In this document: positions 7,351 through 15,041 of the stretch, one piece after another
How the letters are laid out: each line of letters begins with the position of its first letter
Position numbering within the stretch: position 1 is the first letter of the stretch
Source: Anaerolineae bacterium
GTDB lineage: Bacteria > Chloroflexota > Anaerolineae > 4572-78 > J111
Assembly (NCBI GenBank): GCA_023382535.1
Contig: JAHDWA010000076.1
Coordinates: forward strand, 1 to 41,566
DNA: 41,566 bases
Direction of reading: 5' to 3'
The notes under the pieces: generated by a model
Told to the model about the DNA's origin: nothing
What the model saw: only the letters and a program-made list of their open reading frames with translations
The model's database searches: none
Program-made: the position numbers and the translations under genes

Positions 7351-8337
7351 TCATCGGATCGCGTCCTCGGCCAGGGCGGCCGCACCCCATAAGGGGGCGT
7401 CATCACCTAAAGCCGCGGGGACAATTTCCACACTGATCTCCGGGTGAGTTTGGGCGCGGGTTGTATCACGCACAGTTTGCCACCATAATTCGCCGGATTT
7501 GGTCACGCCCCCCCCCAGGATCACCTGGTCGGGATTCATCAGGGTGACAGCCCCAGCCAGCCCCCACCCCAGCCGTTCCGCCGCCTCGCGGATAACTTTC
7601 TGGCTCAGCTTGTCGCCCTCGGCGGCAGCCTGGCTGATCATCTGGGCGGTGATTTTATCGGGATCACCCTCGGCTAACTCCAGCAGGCGCTTGGCCCGGC
7701 TGCTGTGCCCGGAGCGGGCTTTACCCTTTTTCTTAGCCAGGTACAACCTGGCTCGCTGAACCATCGCCGGGCCGCTGGCTTCCGCCTCCAGGCAGCCCCG
7801 CTTGCCACAGGGGCATAAAAATCCGCCCGGCTGCACTACCAGGTGGCCGATTTCCCCGGCCAGGCCATCGGCTCCGGCGTAAGGCCAACCGTTGAGAATC
7901 CAGCCGCCGCCAATCCCGGTGCTGATGGTCACGTATAGGACATGCTGGCAGCCCTGCCCGGCCCCAAAGCGAAACTCCCCCAGGGCAGCGGCATTGGCAT
8001 CATTATCAATCACCAGGGGCGCGTTTAATTCCGCCTGCAGCCACTCGGCCAGCGGCGTGTTTTCCCAGCCGGGTGTGTGGAAAGAACGCCGGACCAGACC
8101 TGCCGGCGCATAAACCGGCCCGCCAAAGCTGACCCCCACCGCTGCTGGCTGGCCCGTTTCCTCGATCAAGTCACGCGCCAAATCGAGCATCGTATCATAT
8201 TCATAGCGCCCATCTACGCCAGGGGGCAAGAAGACACGCCGGTGCGCCAGCCACGTTTGCTGGCCCGGATGGGCAACAGCAGCCGTCAATTTAGTGCCGC
8301 CAAAGTCAAGGGCTAAGAGGAGAGGAGAAAGAGTCAT
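7351..8337 (-). CDS. ROK-family sugar kinase (glucokinase-like)
   Basis: A 328-residue cytosolic kinase that should phosphorylate an imported hexose with ATP. Visible landmarks are the phosphate-binding DFGGTK (11-16), the catalytic Asp in DNDANAAALGE (about 111-113), STGIGGG (about 139-145), and the ROK signature with zinc ligands His165 and the CPCGKRGCLE cluster (Cys175, 177, 182). It has no N-terminal HTH, so it is an enzyme and not a NagC/XylR-type repressor. It lies downstream of a CUT1 sugar importer and a PfkB kinase on the same strand. Start ATG 8337; no clear Shine-Dalgarno. Confidence 0.9.
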   Translation of the reverse strand: MTLSPLLLALDFGGTKLTAAVAHPGQQTWLAHRRVFLPPGVDGRYEYDTMLDLARDLIEETGQPAAVGVSFGGPVYAPAGLVRRSFHTPGWENTPLAEWLQAELNAPLVIDNDANAAALGEFRFGAGQGCQHVLYVTISTGIGGGWILNGWPYAGADGLAGEIGHLVVQPGGFLCPCGKRGCLEAEASGPAMVQRARLYLAKKKGKARSGHSSRAKRLLELAEGDPDKITAQMISQAAAEGDKLSQKVIREAAERLGWGLAGAVTLMNPDQVILGGGVTKSGELWWQTVRDTTRAQTHPEISVEIVPAALGDDAPLWGAAALAEDAIR

Positions 8338-8361
8338 GGTAAAAAATCAGGAAATCTGCTT

Positions 8362-8472
8362 AGGTTACACAGCGTTTCACCGGGAAGACACGGAGAAACG
8401 CTGAGAAAAAGCGGAAAGATTTCTCTGGGAGACTCTGTGTTCACTCCGCGTGTCTCTGTGTCCTCGGTAGTT
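8362..8472. repeat. CACGGAGA-type degenerate inverted repeat
   Basis: GTTTCACCGGGAAGACACGG near 8374-8393 faces CGCGTGTCTCTGTGTCCTCGG near 8447-8467, with related near-heptamers between. It occupies most of the gap between the PfkB kinase stop and the ROK start. Confidence 0.5.
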
Positions 8473-8522
8473 ACGAATTAAGAAATAAATCCGTGTCAAT
8501 TTGGGTTCATCACCGGGCCGGA

Positions 8523-9710
8523 TTAGGTCGGGTCATTTGGCCCCAACCAGAATTGGCGGGAGGGATCAAAGCGCCAGCCAGGGAAACCGTCAAAATCCAG
8601 CTTCTGGCGCGGCCAACCGGCTCCAACACGAGTTACGGTCTCTTCCCAGGAACGGATACCACTGATAGCATCGGCGGCCTCCACATTGCACGCCCCGACA
8701 GCGGCAGCCATTGTCACGGCCTGGCGGGGCGGCAGGTCGCGCAGGAGGGCGCTCAAAAATCCGGCCACAGTCGCATCGCCCGCGCCGGTCGTACCGGCTA
8801 CTTCTGTCTGAAAGACCGGCACCCAAAATTCACGATTGGCCCAGCGAGCAGGCTGGCTGGGGCGGGCGCGGCCCAATTCCTCCAGTTTAGCCTCAGTGGC
8901 AGTGCGCAGGTAGAGACCCCAATGACCCGCTTTGAGCATAATCACTTTTGCCCCCATATCCAACAAATCGTCAGCAATCCGGGAAGCCAGCGGCGGGCTA
9001 ATTTGAGTGATGCCCCTTGAAATCTCTCTAAAGGTCTCAGGATAGAGCATTAACAGGATTTCCTCAATGCTAGGCAAAAACAGGTCTGCCCAGGGCAAAA
9101 CTGCCCTTAAGATGGCGGGCCAATCGGCCTGGCCCGATGGGCCGGTGGGGTCAGGCATGGCCAGGTCCAACGAGGTGGTCACACCCGTAGCCCTGGCTTG
9201 CCGGAATATCTTGATCAGTTCCTCACCCTGATTTTGATACATGCGCTTCATCAAAGGTGGATAACCAAAGTGAAACAAGCCGGCTTGCCGGAGGGAGTCA
9301 TAATTGATGTCATCGGCCCCAAAAGTGTCGTTCGCCCCCGGACAGTGCAGAAAAATCCGGTCAACATTGGGCGGGTTGAGGATGACGGTGTAGGAACTGG
9401 CTTCGCCGGGAACAACTTGCATTCCCTCGGCCAGATGCCCTCCGTGGCTTTTGACTACATCGAGAATGGCCTGTCCAAACAGGTCAGGGCCAATTTTGCC
9501 CATCAGTTGAGTATTGACACCCAGCTTGTGCATCGCCAGGCCGGTGTTGGAGACCGCCCCGCCGGTGGACATGACGGCCGGCCCTGCTTCCAGCAGCCGG
9601 CCCGGCCGGAAAGTTGACTCGAAATCGCCAGCACCCAGCAGGGCAGGGATGACGTCCAGGCAAATATGCCCGGCGACAATGCAAGATTTTGACGAGATTG
9701 GTGTACTCAT
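8523..9710 (-). CDS. PfkB-family carbohydrate kinase
   Basis: A 395-residue ribokinase-type kinase. The N-terminal CIVAGHICLDVIP, the substrate-binding block with paired glycines (MSTGGAVSNTGLAM), and the C-terminal VAGTTGAGDATVAGF (catalytic Asp in GAGD) are the standard family landmarks. ATG 9710 was chosen over a TTG at 9731 because GGGAG lies seven bases before it. It is longer than ribokinase (about 310) because of extra loops in the middle. With the ROK kinase, the HAD phosphatase and the importer it suggests a carbohydrate catabolic locus. The sugar is not identifiable from sequence. Confidence 0.85.
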   Translation of the reverse strand: MSTPISSKSCIVAGHICLDVIPALLGAGDFESTFRPGRLLEAGPAVMSTGGAVSNTGLAMHKLGVNTQLMGKIGPDLFGQAILDVVKSHGGHLAEGMQVVPGEASSYTVILNPPNVDRIFLHCPGANDTFGADDINYDSLRQAGLFHFGYPPLMKRMYQNQGEELIKIFRQARATGVTTSLDLAMPDPTGPSGQADWPAILRAVLPWADLFLPSIEEILLMLYPETFREISRGITQISPPLASRIADDLLDMGAKVIMLKAGHWGLYLRTATEAKLEELGRARPSQPARWANREFWVPVFQTEVAGTTGAGDATVAGFLSALLRDLPPRQAVTMAAAVGACNVEAADAISGIRSWEETVTRVGAGWPRQKLDFDGFPGWRFDPSRQFWLGPNDPT

Positions 9711-9830
9711 GTGGTGCTCCCGGCGGCTCAATAAAATGGGCGAACCCTATCGTTCGCCCAAAATTTTAGCAGGACAGTTACAGATAAGCAATTATATCAG
9801 CAAGGCAGGTAAGCAAGCAGTCCAATGTTA

Positions 9831-9861
9831 AACCTCAAAGGTCTGGCAGACCTTTGAGGTT
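9831..9861. repeat. AAAGGTCT hairpin, copy 1
   Basis: A perfect 14-bp stem, AACCTCAAAGGTCT with its complement, around the loop GGC. It lies six bases beyond the stop of the minus-strand Gfo/Idh gene. Related hairpins lie at 13354-13376 and 15003-15030, also just after minus-strand stop codons. There is no long U-tract, so it is not a classical terminator. Confidence 0.75.
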
Positions 9862-9866
9862 TTAAC

Positions 9867-10868
9867 TCACAACTTCACCACCTGGCCGGTTCTGGCCGAC
9901 TCGTATAAGGCCAGGACGCTGCGCAGGAAGTCGCGGCTGAGGCTCAGGGGAACCACCGGTTCCGCACCATCCAGGATACAGGCTTCCATTGCCTCAACTT
10001 CGGCCAGGTAGGGATTGGCCGCCGGGATGACCAGGGTTTCTCTGCTGTCATCCCTGGCCGTGTAGATCAAGTTGCTATTTTTGCCGGCCAGGCCCGGCTT
10101 CCAGGGTTCGAGGATTTGGATCATGCCCGCGTCCCCGATGAGATGCGCCCCTTCGTGGAAGGGTGTCCGAAACCCACAAGAAATTTGGGCGATGACGCCG
10201 TTGGCGAATTTCATTTGCCCAATGAAGGAAACATCCACGCCTGTTTCGCCAATCGTCTGGCTGGCCCAAACCTCGACCGGCGCTCCCGCCCCGGCCATAA
10301 CAATAGCCAGGCTGTTAGGGTAAACGCCGACATCCCACAAGCTGCCCCCGGCCAGGTTGGGAGCGAGCCGGATATTCCGGCTGTCTTCGGGCGGCAGGTA
10401 ATAAGCGAACCAACTGTGAATCAGTTGTAAGTTGCCCAGCCTGCCGGTCCGGACCATCTCCTTGACCTGCAGCGTTTGGGGATGGTGCAGGTACATGAAG
10501 GCTTCAAACACGGTCACTTTGTTCGCTTTGGCCGCCGCTTCGACTTGATCGAGTTCGGCCAGAGTTGGGGTGATCGGTTTCTCGCACAGGACGTGTTTAC
10601 CGGCCTGAGCTGCTTTGACGGTCCACTCACAGTGGAGCGTATTGGGCAGCGGATTGTAAATCACATCAATGTTTGGATCGGCCAGGAGTTCCTCATAGCT
10701 GCGATATGCCTTGGGGATACCTTTGGCCTGGGCATATGCCTGGGCTTTGTCCAAACTGCGGCTGGCGACGCCGGCCAGTTCGCTCCGGCTGGCCTGGCGA
10801 ATCGGCTCAATGACGGCATCGTTGATATTGGCGGTCGAGAGAAGTCCCCAGCGGATTTTGTCGGGCAT
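9867..10868 (-). CDS. Gfo/Idh/MocA-family NAD(P)-dependent oxidoreductase
   Basis: A 333-residue dehydrogenase. The N-terminal Rossmann region runs from KIRWGLLSTANINDAVI, with a degenerate dinucleotide-binding loop. The family motif CEKPITP, with its conserved Lys, follows. The C-terminal alpha/beta domain contains GGSLWDVGVYPNSLA. Such enzymes oxidise or epimerise sugars, inositols or sugar nucleotides. The ATG at 10868 is preferred to the GTG at 10877 because AAGGTG lies six bases before the ATG. It is downstream of the sugar permeases and may act on the imported sugar. Confidence 0.85.
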   Translation of the reverse strand: MPDKIRWGLLSTANINDAVIEPIRQASRSELAGVASRSLDKAQAYAQAKGIPKAYRSYEELLADPNIDVIYNPLPNTLHCEWTVKAAQAGKHVLCEKPITPTLAELDQVEAAAKANKVTVFEAFMYLHHPQTLQVKEMVRTGRLGNLQLIHSWFAYYLPPEDSRNIRLAPNLAGGSLWDVGVYPNSLAIVMAGAGAPVEVWASQTIGETGVDVSFIGQMKFANGVIAQISCGFRTPFHEGAHLIGDAGMIQILEPWKPGLAGKNSNLIYTARDDSRETLVIPAANPYLAEVEAMEACILDGAEPVVPLSLSRDFLRSVLALYESARTGQVVKL

Positions 10869-10930
10869 AGTGATCACCTTTGCTTATTCAAAGTATTGTG
10901 AAATCGGGATTACCCATCCCAAGATTTTTT

Positions 10931-10993
10931 GCCACGGATTACACGAATTGCACTAAATTCTTATACTTTTCGGGGCGTCATAAAATTCGTGGC
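10931..10993. repeat. Intergenic inverted repeat, GCCACGGATT type
   Basis: The left arm begins GCCACGGATTACACGAATTG (10931-10950) and the right arm AAAATTCGTGGC (10982-10993) is complementary to its start. It sits in the 173-bp gap between the permease and oxidoreductase genes and is related to the element at 1558-1619. Confidence 0.5.
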
Positions 10994-11041
10994 TAATTTT
11001 TAGCTGGAAGTCTGCCATCTTCCTTAGCCTCAGCCTGGGCC

Positions 11042-11965
11042 TTAGCCTTTTAATGAACCGGCCAGCAGTCCCCGCAGGAAGTAGCGGCCCAGGATGATAT
11101 AGACCAGTAGAGTCGGCAGGGCGGTCAAGAAGGCCGCTGCCATTTGCACATTCCATTGGACGGTGAAACTGCCGGCGATGTTGTTGAGGGCCACGGTCAT
11201 CGGCTGGTTTTGGTTCTGGGCAATGGTCACGGCAAAGATGAAGTCATTCCAGATGTTGGTGAACTGCCAGATGAGCACGACCACAAAAGCGGGCGGCGAC
11301 AGGGGTAAAATGATGTGGCGATAAATGCTGAAAATATTGCCGCCATCAATCCGGGCAGCTTCAAGCATTTCATTGGGGATAGTGGCGTAATAGTTGCGGA
11401 AGATGAGGCCGGCAATGGGAATACTATAAACCACGTGGACAAAAACCAGGCCGGCCAGGCTGGCATAAAGCCCCATTGCCTTTAAGGTGAGGGTCAGCGG
11501 AATTAAGATGGACTGGTAGGGGATAAACATACCGAACAGGATAAAGGGGAAAATGACGTCGGCATATTTAAATTTCCACTTGGATAAGATGTAGCCGTTC
11601 AACGAGCCAAGCACGGTGGAGATGATGGTGGCCGGGATGGCCATGGTTACGCTGTTCATAAAAGCCGTGCCCATGCCAATCACCGCCGTGCTACCAAACC
11701 ACGCTTCATAAAAGCTGTCAAAGCAAAAAAGGAAAGGATTGGTACACTGGGGCAGGTTAAACACCGGGGGAAATTCCCACATCCGGTAGAGGTCAATATC
11801 AACATATTGTTTGAAACTGGTGATAAGGATGAGATAGACCGGCAAGATGTAGAAAATAGAGAAGACAACGAGGATAGCGTACATCAACAGACGAGTCCAC
11901 CTGAAATGGGAGCGGTGCTTGGTCGCCACGCCAGTTTGGGCCGTAGTGATAGATTGGATTGCCAT
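11042..11965 (-). CDS. CUT1 sugar ABC transporter permease, MalG-type
   Basis: A 307-residue inner-membrane subunit with six predicted helices. The cytoplasmic EAA loop that contacts the ATPase is EAARIDGGNIFSIYRHIILP. The periplasmic loop after helix 1 is longer than usual, and WNDFIFA is typical of MalG-type permeases. ATG 11965 shares one base with the stop of the MalF-type gene (TAATG) and has a strong GGAGG. It pairs with the upstream permease and the two binding proteins. No MalK/MsmX-type ATPase gene is present, so a shared ATPase encoded elsewhere is implied. Confidence 0.9.
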   Translation of the reverse strand: MAIQSITTAQTGVATKHRSHFRWTRLLMYAILVVFSIFYILPVYLILITSFKQYVDIDLYRMWEFPPVFNLPQCTNPFLFCFDSFYEAWFGSTAVIGMGTAFMNSVTMAIPATIISTVLGSLNGYILSKWKFKYADVIFPFILFGMFIPYQSILIPLTLTLKAMGLYASLAGLVFVHVVYSIPIAGLIFRNYYATIPNEMLEAARIDGGNIFSIYRHIILPLSPPAFVVVLIWQFTNIWNDFIFAVTIAQNQNQPMTVALNNIAGSFTVQWNVQMAAAFLTALPTLLVYIILGRYFLRGLLAGSLKG

Positions 11966-12993
11966 TAACGCTCCTCCTGCTGCCGTAAGTTAATGGTGAG
12001 GTAGGGGATAATCAGGATTGAAATTAGAATTAACAAAACCACTCCAATTGCCGCGCCCTGGGAAAAACGGGCCTGGTCAAAGGTTGTTTCCCACATCATA
12101 TAGGCGGGAACATCTTTGATAAAGCCCTGGCCAACGCCTCCCATAGCCACGACCAGATCGTAAATCTTGAGCGAAATATGAGCCAGCACAATGACGACGC
12201 TCAAAGTGACGGGTCGCAGCAGGGGAATGATGATGTAGCGATAAATCTGGAGCTCGCTGGCCCCATCCACGCGGGCGGCTTCGCGCAGGTCATCGGAGAT
12301 GCCGCGTAGGCCAGCCAGGTAGAGGGCCATTGTGTAGCCGGAAAGCTGCCACATAGCGGCAATCGTCAGAGTAACAATGCCCAGCGAAATTCCAAAGCGG
12401 GGCGAGGTCAGCGCCGTCAGGCCAATGCTGTTCAATAACTGCCCCACGAGTGAGTCTGCGGGGATATGGTAAACCACGTCGCTGGCCCAATTGGGCCGGA
12501 TGAAGCCCAGGCCTATATTCTCAAAAATACGGTTAAGCCCGGTCGTCCCCACATTGGGGTCACCGGGGGTAAAGATCCAGCGCCAGGCCAGGCCGGTAAC
12601 AATAAAAGAAATGGCCATGGGAAACAAAAACAAGCTGCGAAAGAAATTTTCACCCTTAACATGACGATCGAGCAGCGCGGCCAGCGTAAACCCGACGACA
12701 ATACAACTGAGCAGAAAAATGGCCGTAAAGCCGATAACATTGCGCAGACTGGCGGCAAAGCGGGTGGCGTCAATGCCCGCAGCGTAACGTTCCGTCGTTC
12801 CAAACAGGCGCGCATAGGCGTCAAAGCCGCCATAAGTATAATTTGGTTCGGCCCCCCGTGTCCAGTTTGAGACGGAAACCCAGCCCGTCCAACCGATGAA
12901 ACCATAAACAAAGACGACGATGGCAATTAATGAAGGCAGGATAAACAGAAAGCCGACAATCTTTTCCCAATTCTTTTCCCAGTTAAGAGCCAT
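11965..12993 (-). CDS. CUT1 sugar ABC transporter permease, MalF-type
   Basis: A 342-residue inner-membrane subunit. The start is set at ATG 12993 (MALNWEKN); the longer open frame to 13065 runs into an intergenic repeat. The EAA loop is REAARVDGASELQIYRYIII. About seven hydrophobic helices are seen, the first directly after the short basic/aromatic N-terminus. It overlaps the MalG-type gene by one base, so translational coupling is likely. The 400-bp gap to the upstream binding-protein gene contains several hairpins, which could lower permease expression relative to the binding protein. Confidence 0.9.
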   Translation of the reverse strand: MALNWEKNWEKIVGFLFILPSLIAIVVFVYGFIGWTGWVSVSNWTRGAEPNYTYGGFDAYARLFGTTERYAAGIDATRFAASLRNVIGFTAIFLLSCIVVGFTLAALLDRHVKGENFFRSLFLFPMAISFIVTGLAWRWIFTPGDPNVGTTGLNRIFENIGLGFIRPNWASDVVYHIPADSLVGQLLNSIGLTALTSPRFGISLGIVTLTIAAMWQLSGYTMALYLAGLRGISDDLREAARVDGASELQIYRYIIIPLLRPVTLSVVIVLAHISLKIYDLVVAMGGVGQGFIKDVPAYMMWETTFDQARFSQGAAIGVVLLILISILIIPYLTINLRQQEER

Positions 12994-13041
12994 ACCTTTT
13001 GTTTCTCCCAGCCCGGACAAGCCGGAACCAAACAGGTTTAT

Positions 13042-13110
13042 AGACAGGATTAACAGGATTAACAAGATTTTAAAAATTCAATCCTGTAAATCTTGCCGTA
13101 GGTCCTGTCT
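13042..13110. repeat. ACAGGATTA tandem/inverted repeat
   Basis: The left arm holds ACAGGATTA twice plus ACAAGATTT (13044-13070). The right arm AATCCTGTAAATCTTG followed by GGTCCTGTCT (about 13080-13110) is its imperfect complement. Confidence 0.6.
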
Positions 13111-13164
13111 AAATTTCTTGCTCAATGTACAAAAATTTGTGGTGTTCACTGAGAAGTTAAACAA

Positions 13165-13295
13165 ACCACCCTGACGCTAAGAGCCTGAGGCTAAAGCCGT
13201 CAGGCTGAAAGAGCGAAGCCCGGTGGGCTAATTTAGCTCGTAGAGCTTTGCTTTCTCAGCGCGACGGCTTCAGCCTCGCGCTTTGGACCTGGTGA
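13165..13295. repeat. REP-like compound inverted repeat
   Basis: A compact hairpin GCCTGA-GGC-TAAA-GCC-G-TCAGGC lies at 13183-13205. An inverted relative of GAGGCTAAAGCCGTC recurs as GACGGCTTCAGCCTC at about 13262-13277, so the whole 130-bp block can fold into a larger structure. Confidence 0.5.
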
Positions 13296-13353
13296 TAATG
13301 TTCAACTTGTTCGTGAACGGGACACCATGTACAAAAATTTCATTGTTTAGGCT

Positions 13354-13376
13354 CTAAAGGTCTTCGAGACCTTTAG
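13354..13376. repeat. AAAGGTCT hairpin, copy 2
   Basis: Stem CTAAAGGTCT with its perfect complement, loop TCG, 18 bases beyond the stop of the first binding-protein gene. Same core as the copies at 9831-9861 and 15003-15030. Confidence 0.75.
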
Positions 13377-13393
13377 GGTCTAAGACGACAGGC

Positions 13394-14929
13394 TTACTGC
13401 TGCGGGAAGCCTGCGTCCTCAGCCGCCAGGACAAAGGCAGCCTGGGCCGCCGCTATATCGCGGTCAGAAGAAAATTTGGTGACGATGTCGCTAAATTGCG
13501 TCGCCCAACTGGGGATAGCTCCGGAGCCGTGAGTTACCATAGGGATGATCCGGGACGTTTTGAAATCGTCCGCGGCGCTCTGGAAATAGGCCCGCCGGTC
13601 GGCCGGGAAAGTATTGTAGTCACAATCGGTGCGGGCGCAGATCGAGCCTTTATTCTGGTTAAAGGCTTCCTGGGCCTCCTTGCGGGTAAGTAGTTTGATA
13701 AACTCAATCGCGTTTTCTTTGTTAGGCGCTTCTTTCGGCAGGGCGAAGCCATCGGAAACCAGGAAGAAAGTACCCTGGGTGCCAGGAGCCGGATTCCAGG
13801 TGACGTAATCTGTAGCATCATTGACCAGCACTTCCCCATAAGCCCAGTCACCCATAATATTAAAGGCAGCCTGATCGTTAATGACCAATTCAATGCCGCC
13901 GACCCAACCAATCGTACCCCGATCCTCATTGGTGCAGTCGAGTAGCTTGTTGAAGTTTTCCAGGGCCTGAGCGACGGCAGGATCGTTCCAGGAAACCGAC
14001 CCGTTCCACAAGCCGATAAACTTATCGGCGCCGATGGTGCCCAGTAGCACATCTTCAAACGTATGGCTTAACTCAAAACCATCGGCAATTCCCAGACCCA
14101 GTGGAACCACTCCCTGGCCCTTGAGTGTTTCACAGGCGGCAAAAAACTCATCAAAGTTGGTGGGTACGGCTAGCCCAGCCTTTTCCAACACCCGGGTGTT
14201 GGTCCACATTACCCCACCCCGATGGATATTGAGGGGAACCGTGTAGGTGTTGCCCCTGACCTTGAGCAGCGCTTTCAGATCTTCAGGCATGACCTCCAGA
14301 ACGCCGGTTTCGGCCAGAATATCGTCCACCGGCTGCAAGTACAGGTCAGGCGTATATCGTTCAGCTTCCAGACCGGCATGTAACATGAACGTATCGTAGG
14401 GGTCGCCGGCAATCAGCTTGTTCACATTGGCCCCTTGGAAGTTGGTGCCGCCGCCACCGGCAATACCGGCATGGATTAGCTCCACGTCCGGGTGTTCCTG
14501 GCGATATATCTCATAAACGGCGTTAACTCCGGCAAACTCACCGCCGGAAGTCCACCAATTACCAACCTGCAACTGGCCCTCAGCTCCGCTGGCAAACAGC
14601 TTGCCCACATCCCCCTCGGCCGGATCAAAGGTAGCCATAAAAGCCTGGGCATCTTCCGTGGTAGGGATGCGCAGCTTGTCGCCGACCTCCAACACGTCGG
14701 GGTTGGTAATTTTGACATATGAGGGGTCTGCGGCATTGGCCTGGTTGGTGGCCGACATAATGGCCCAGTAAGCGTTGATATCGCCAAAGAATTTGTCGGC
14801 CAGTTTCGACAGAGAGTCATCGGCCTGGGCAATATAGTCTTCGCCGCCAGCCTGGGCGCTGACGAAAGAAGCCGGAACAATAACCCCCAGCAACATCATT
14901 AATAGGACAGTAGCCAGAAACTTTTTCAC
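13394..14929 (-). CDS. Secreted sugar-binding protein with N-terminal LysM, paralogue B
   Basis: A 511-residue ABC transporter solute-binding protein. Residues 1-25 form a signal peptide ending in an Ala-rich site (VSAQAG) with no lipobox Cys. About 30-90 is a LysM-like domain (YIAQADDSLSKLADKFFGD through KLRIPT). About 110-511 is a family-1 extracellular binding protein rich in aromatic residues. The GTG at 14929 is chosen over ATG 14947 because GGAGG precedes it and the resulting N-terminus MKKFLA matches the paralogue at 15042-16577; both then have exactly 511 residues. The LysM probably replaces the lipid anchor and holds the receptor at the wall. The ligand is presumably a sugar, by transporter class. 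Confidence 0.88.
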   Translation of the reverse strand: MKKFLATVLLMMLLGVIVPASFVSAQAGGEDYIAQADDSLSKLADKFFGDINAYWAIMSATNQANAADPSYVKITNPDVLEVGDKLRIPTTEDAQAFMATFDPAEGDVGKLFASGAEGQLQVGNWWTSGGEFAGVNAVYEIYRQEHPDVELIHAGIAGGGGTNFQGANVNKLIAGDPYDTFMLHAGLEAERYTPDLYLQPVDDILAETGVLEVMPEDLKALLKVRGNTYTVPLNIHRGGVMWTNTRVLEKAGLAVPTNFDEFFAACETLKGQGVVPLGLGIADGFELSHTFEDVLLGTIGADKFIGLWNGSVSWNDPAVAQALENFNKLLDCTNEDRGTIGWVGGIELVINDQAAFNIMGDWAYGEVLVNDATDYVTWNPAPGTQGTFFLVSDGFALPKEAPNKENAIEFIKLLTRKEAQEAFNQNKGSICARTDCDYNTFPADRRAYFQSAADDFKTSRIIPMVTHGSGAIPSWATQFSDIVTKFSSDRDIAAAQAAFVLAAEDAGFPQQ

Positions 14930-14964
14930 TTTTTCACCCTCCTCCATGAGCGATTATAGGAAGA

Positions 14965-14994
14965 GGCGAGGCAGCCTCGATGGGCTGCCTCGCC
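14965..14994. repeat. 12-bp-stem hairpin between the two binding-protein genes
   Basis: GGCGAGGCAGCC (14965-14976) and GGCTGCCTCGCC (14983-14994) pair perfectly around the loop TCGATG. It lies in the untranslated region just upstream of paralogue B. There is no U-run directly after it in the minus direction; it could stabilise or attenuate the message. Confidence 0.7.
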
Positions 14995-15002
14995 ATCTTC
15001 AA

Positions 15003-15030
15003 ACCCTAAAGGTCTCGAGACCTTTAGGGT
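15003..15030. repeat. AAAGGTCT palindrome, copy 3
   Basis: A perfect 28-bp palindrome centred on TCTC|GAGA with outer arms ACCCTAAAGG and CCTTTAGGGT. It starts 12 bases beyond the stop of paralogue A on the minus strand. Same family as the copies at 9831 and 13354. Confidence 0.8.
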
Positions 15031-15041
15031 CTAAGGCAGCA

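Larger units (their letters stand above)
12994..13393. other. 400-bp hairpin-rich gap between binding-protein and permease genes
   Basis: No gene is seen. From high to low coordinate (transcription order) it holds the AAAGGTCT hairpin (13354-13376), a REP-like element (about 13165-13295) and an AGGATTAAC repeat (13042-13110). No consensus promoter was recognised in front of the permease gene, so the gap is probably transcribed through and may tune expression. Confidence 0.6.

Noticed and set aside
7351..8337. ROK-type transcription repressor
   Set aside because: There is no N-terminal HTH and the catalytic Asp is present, so an enzyme is more likely.
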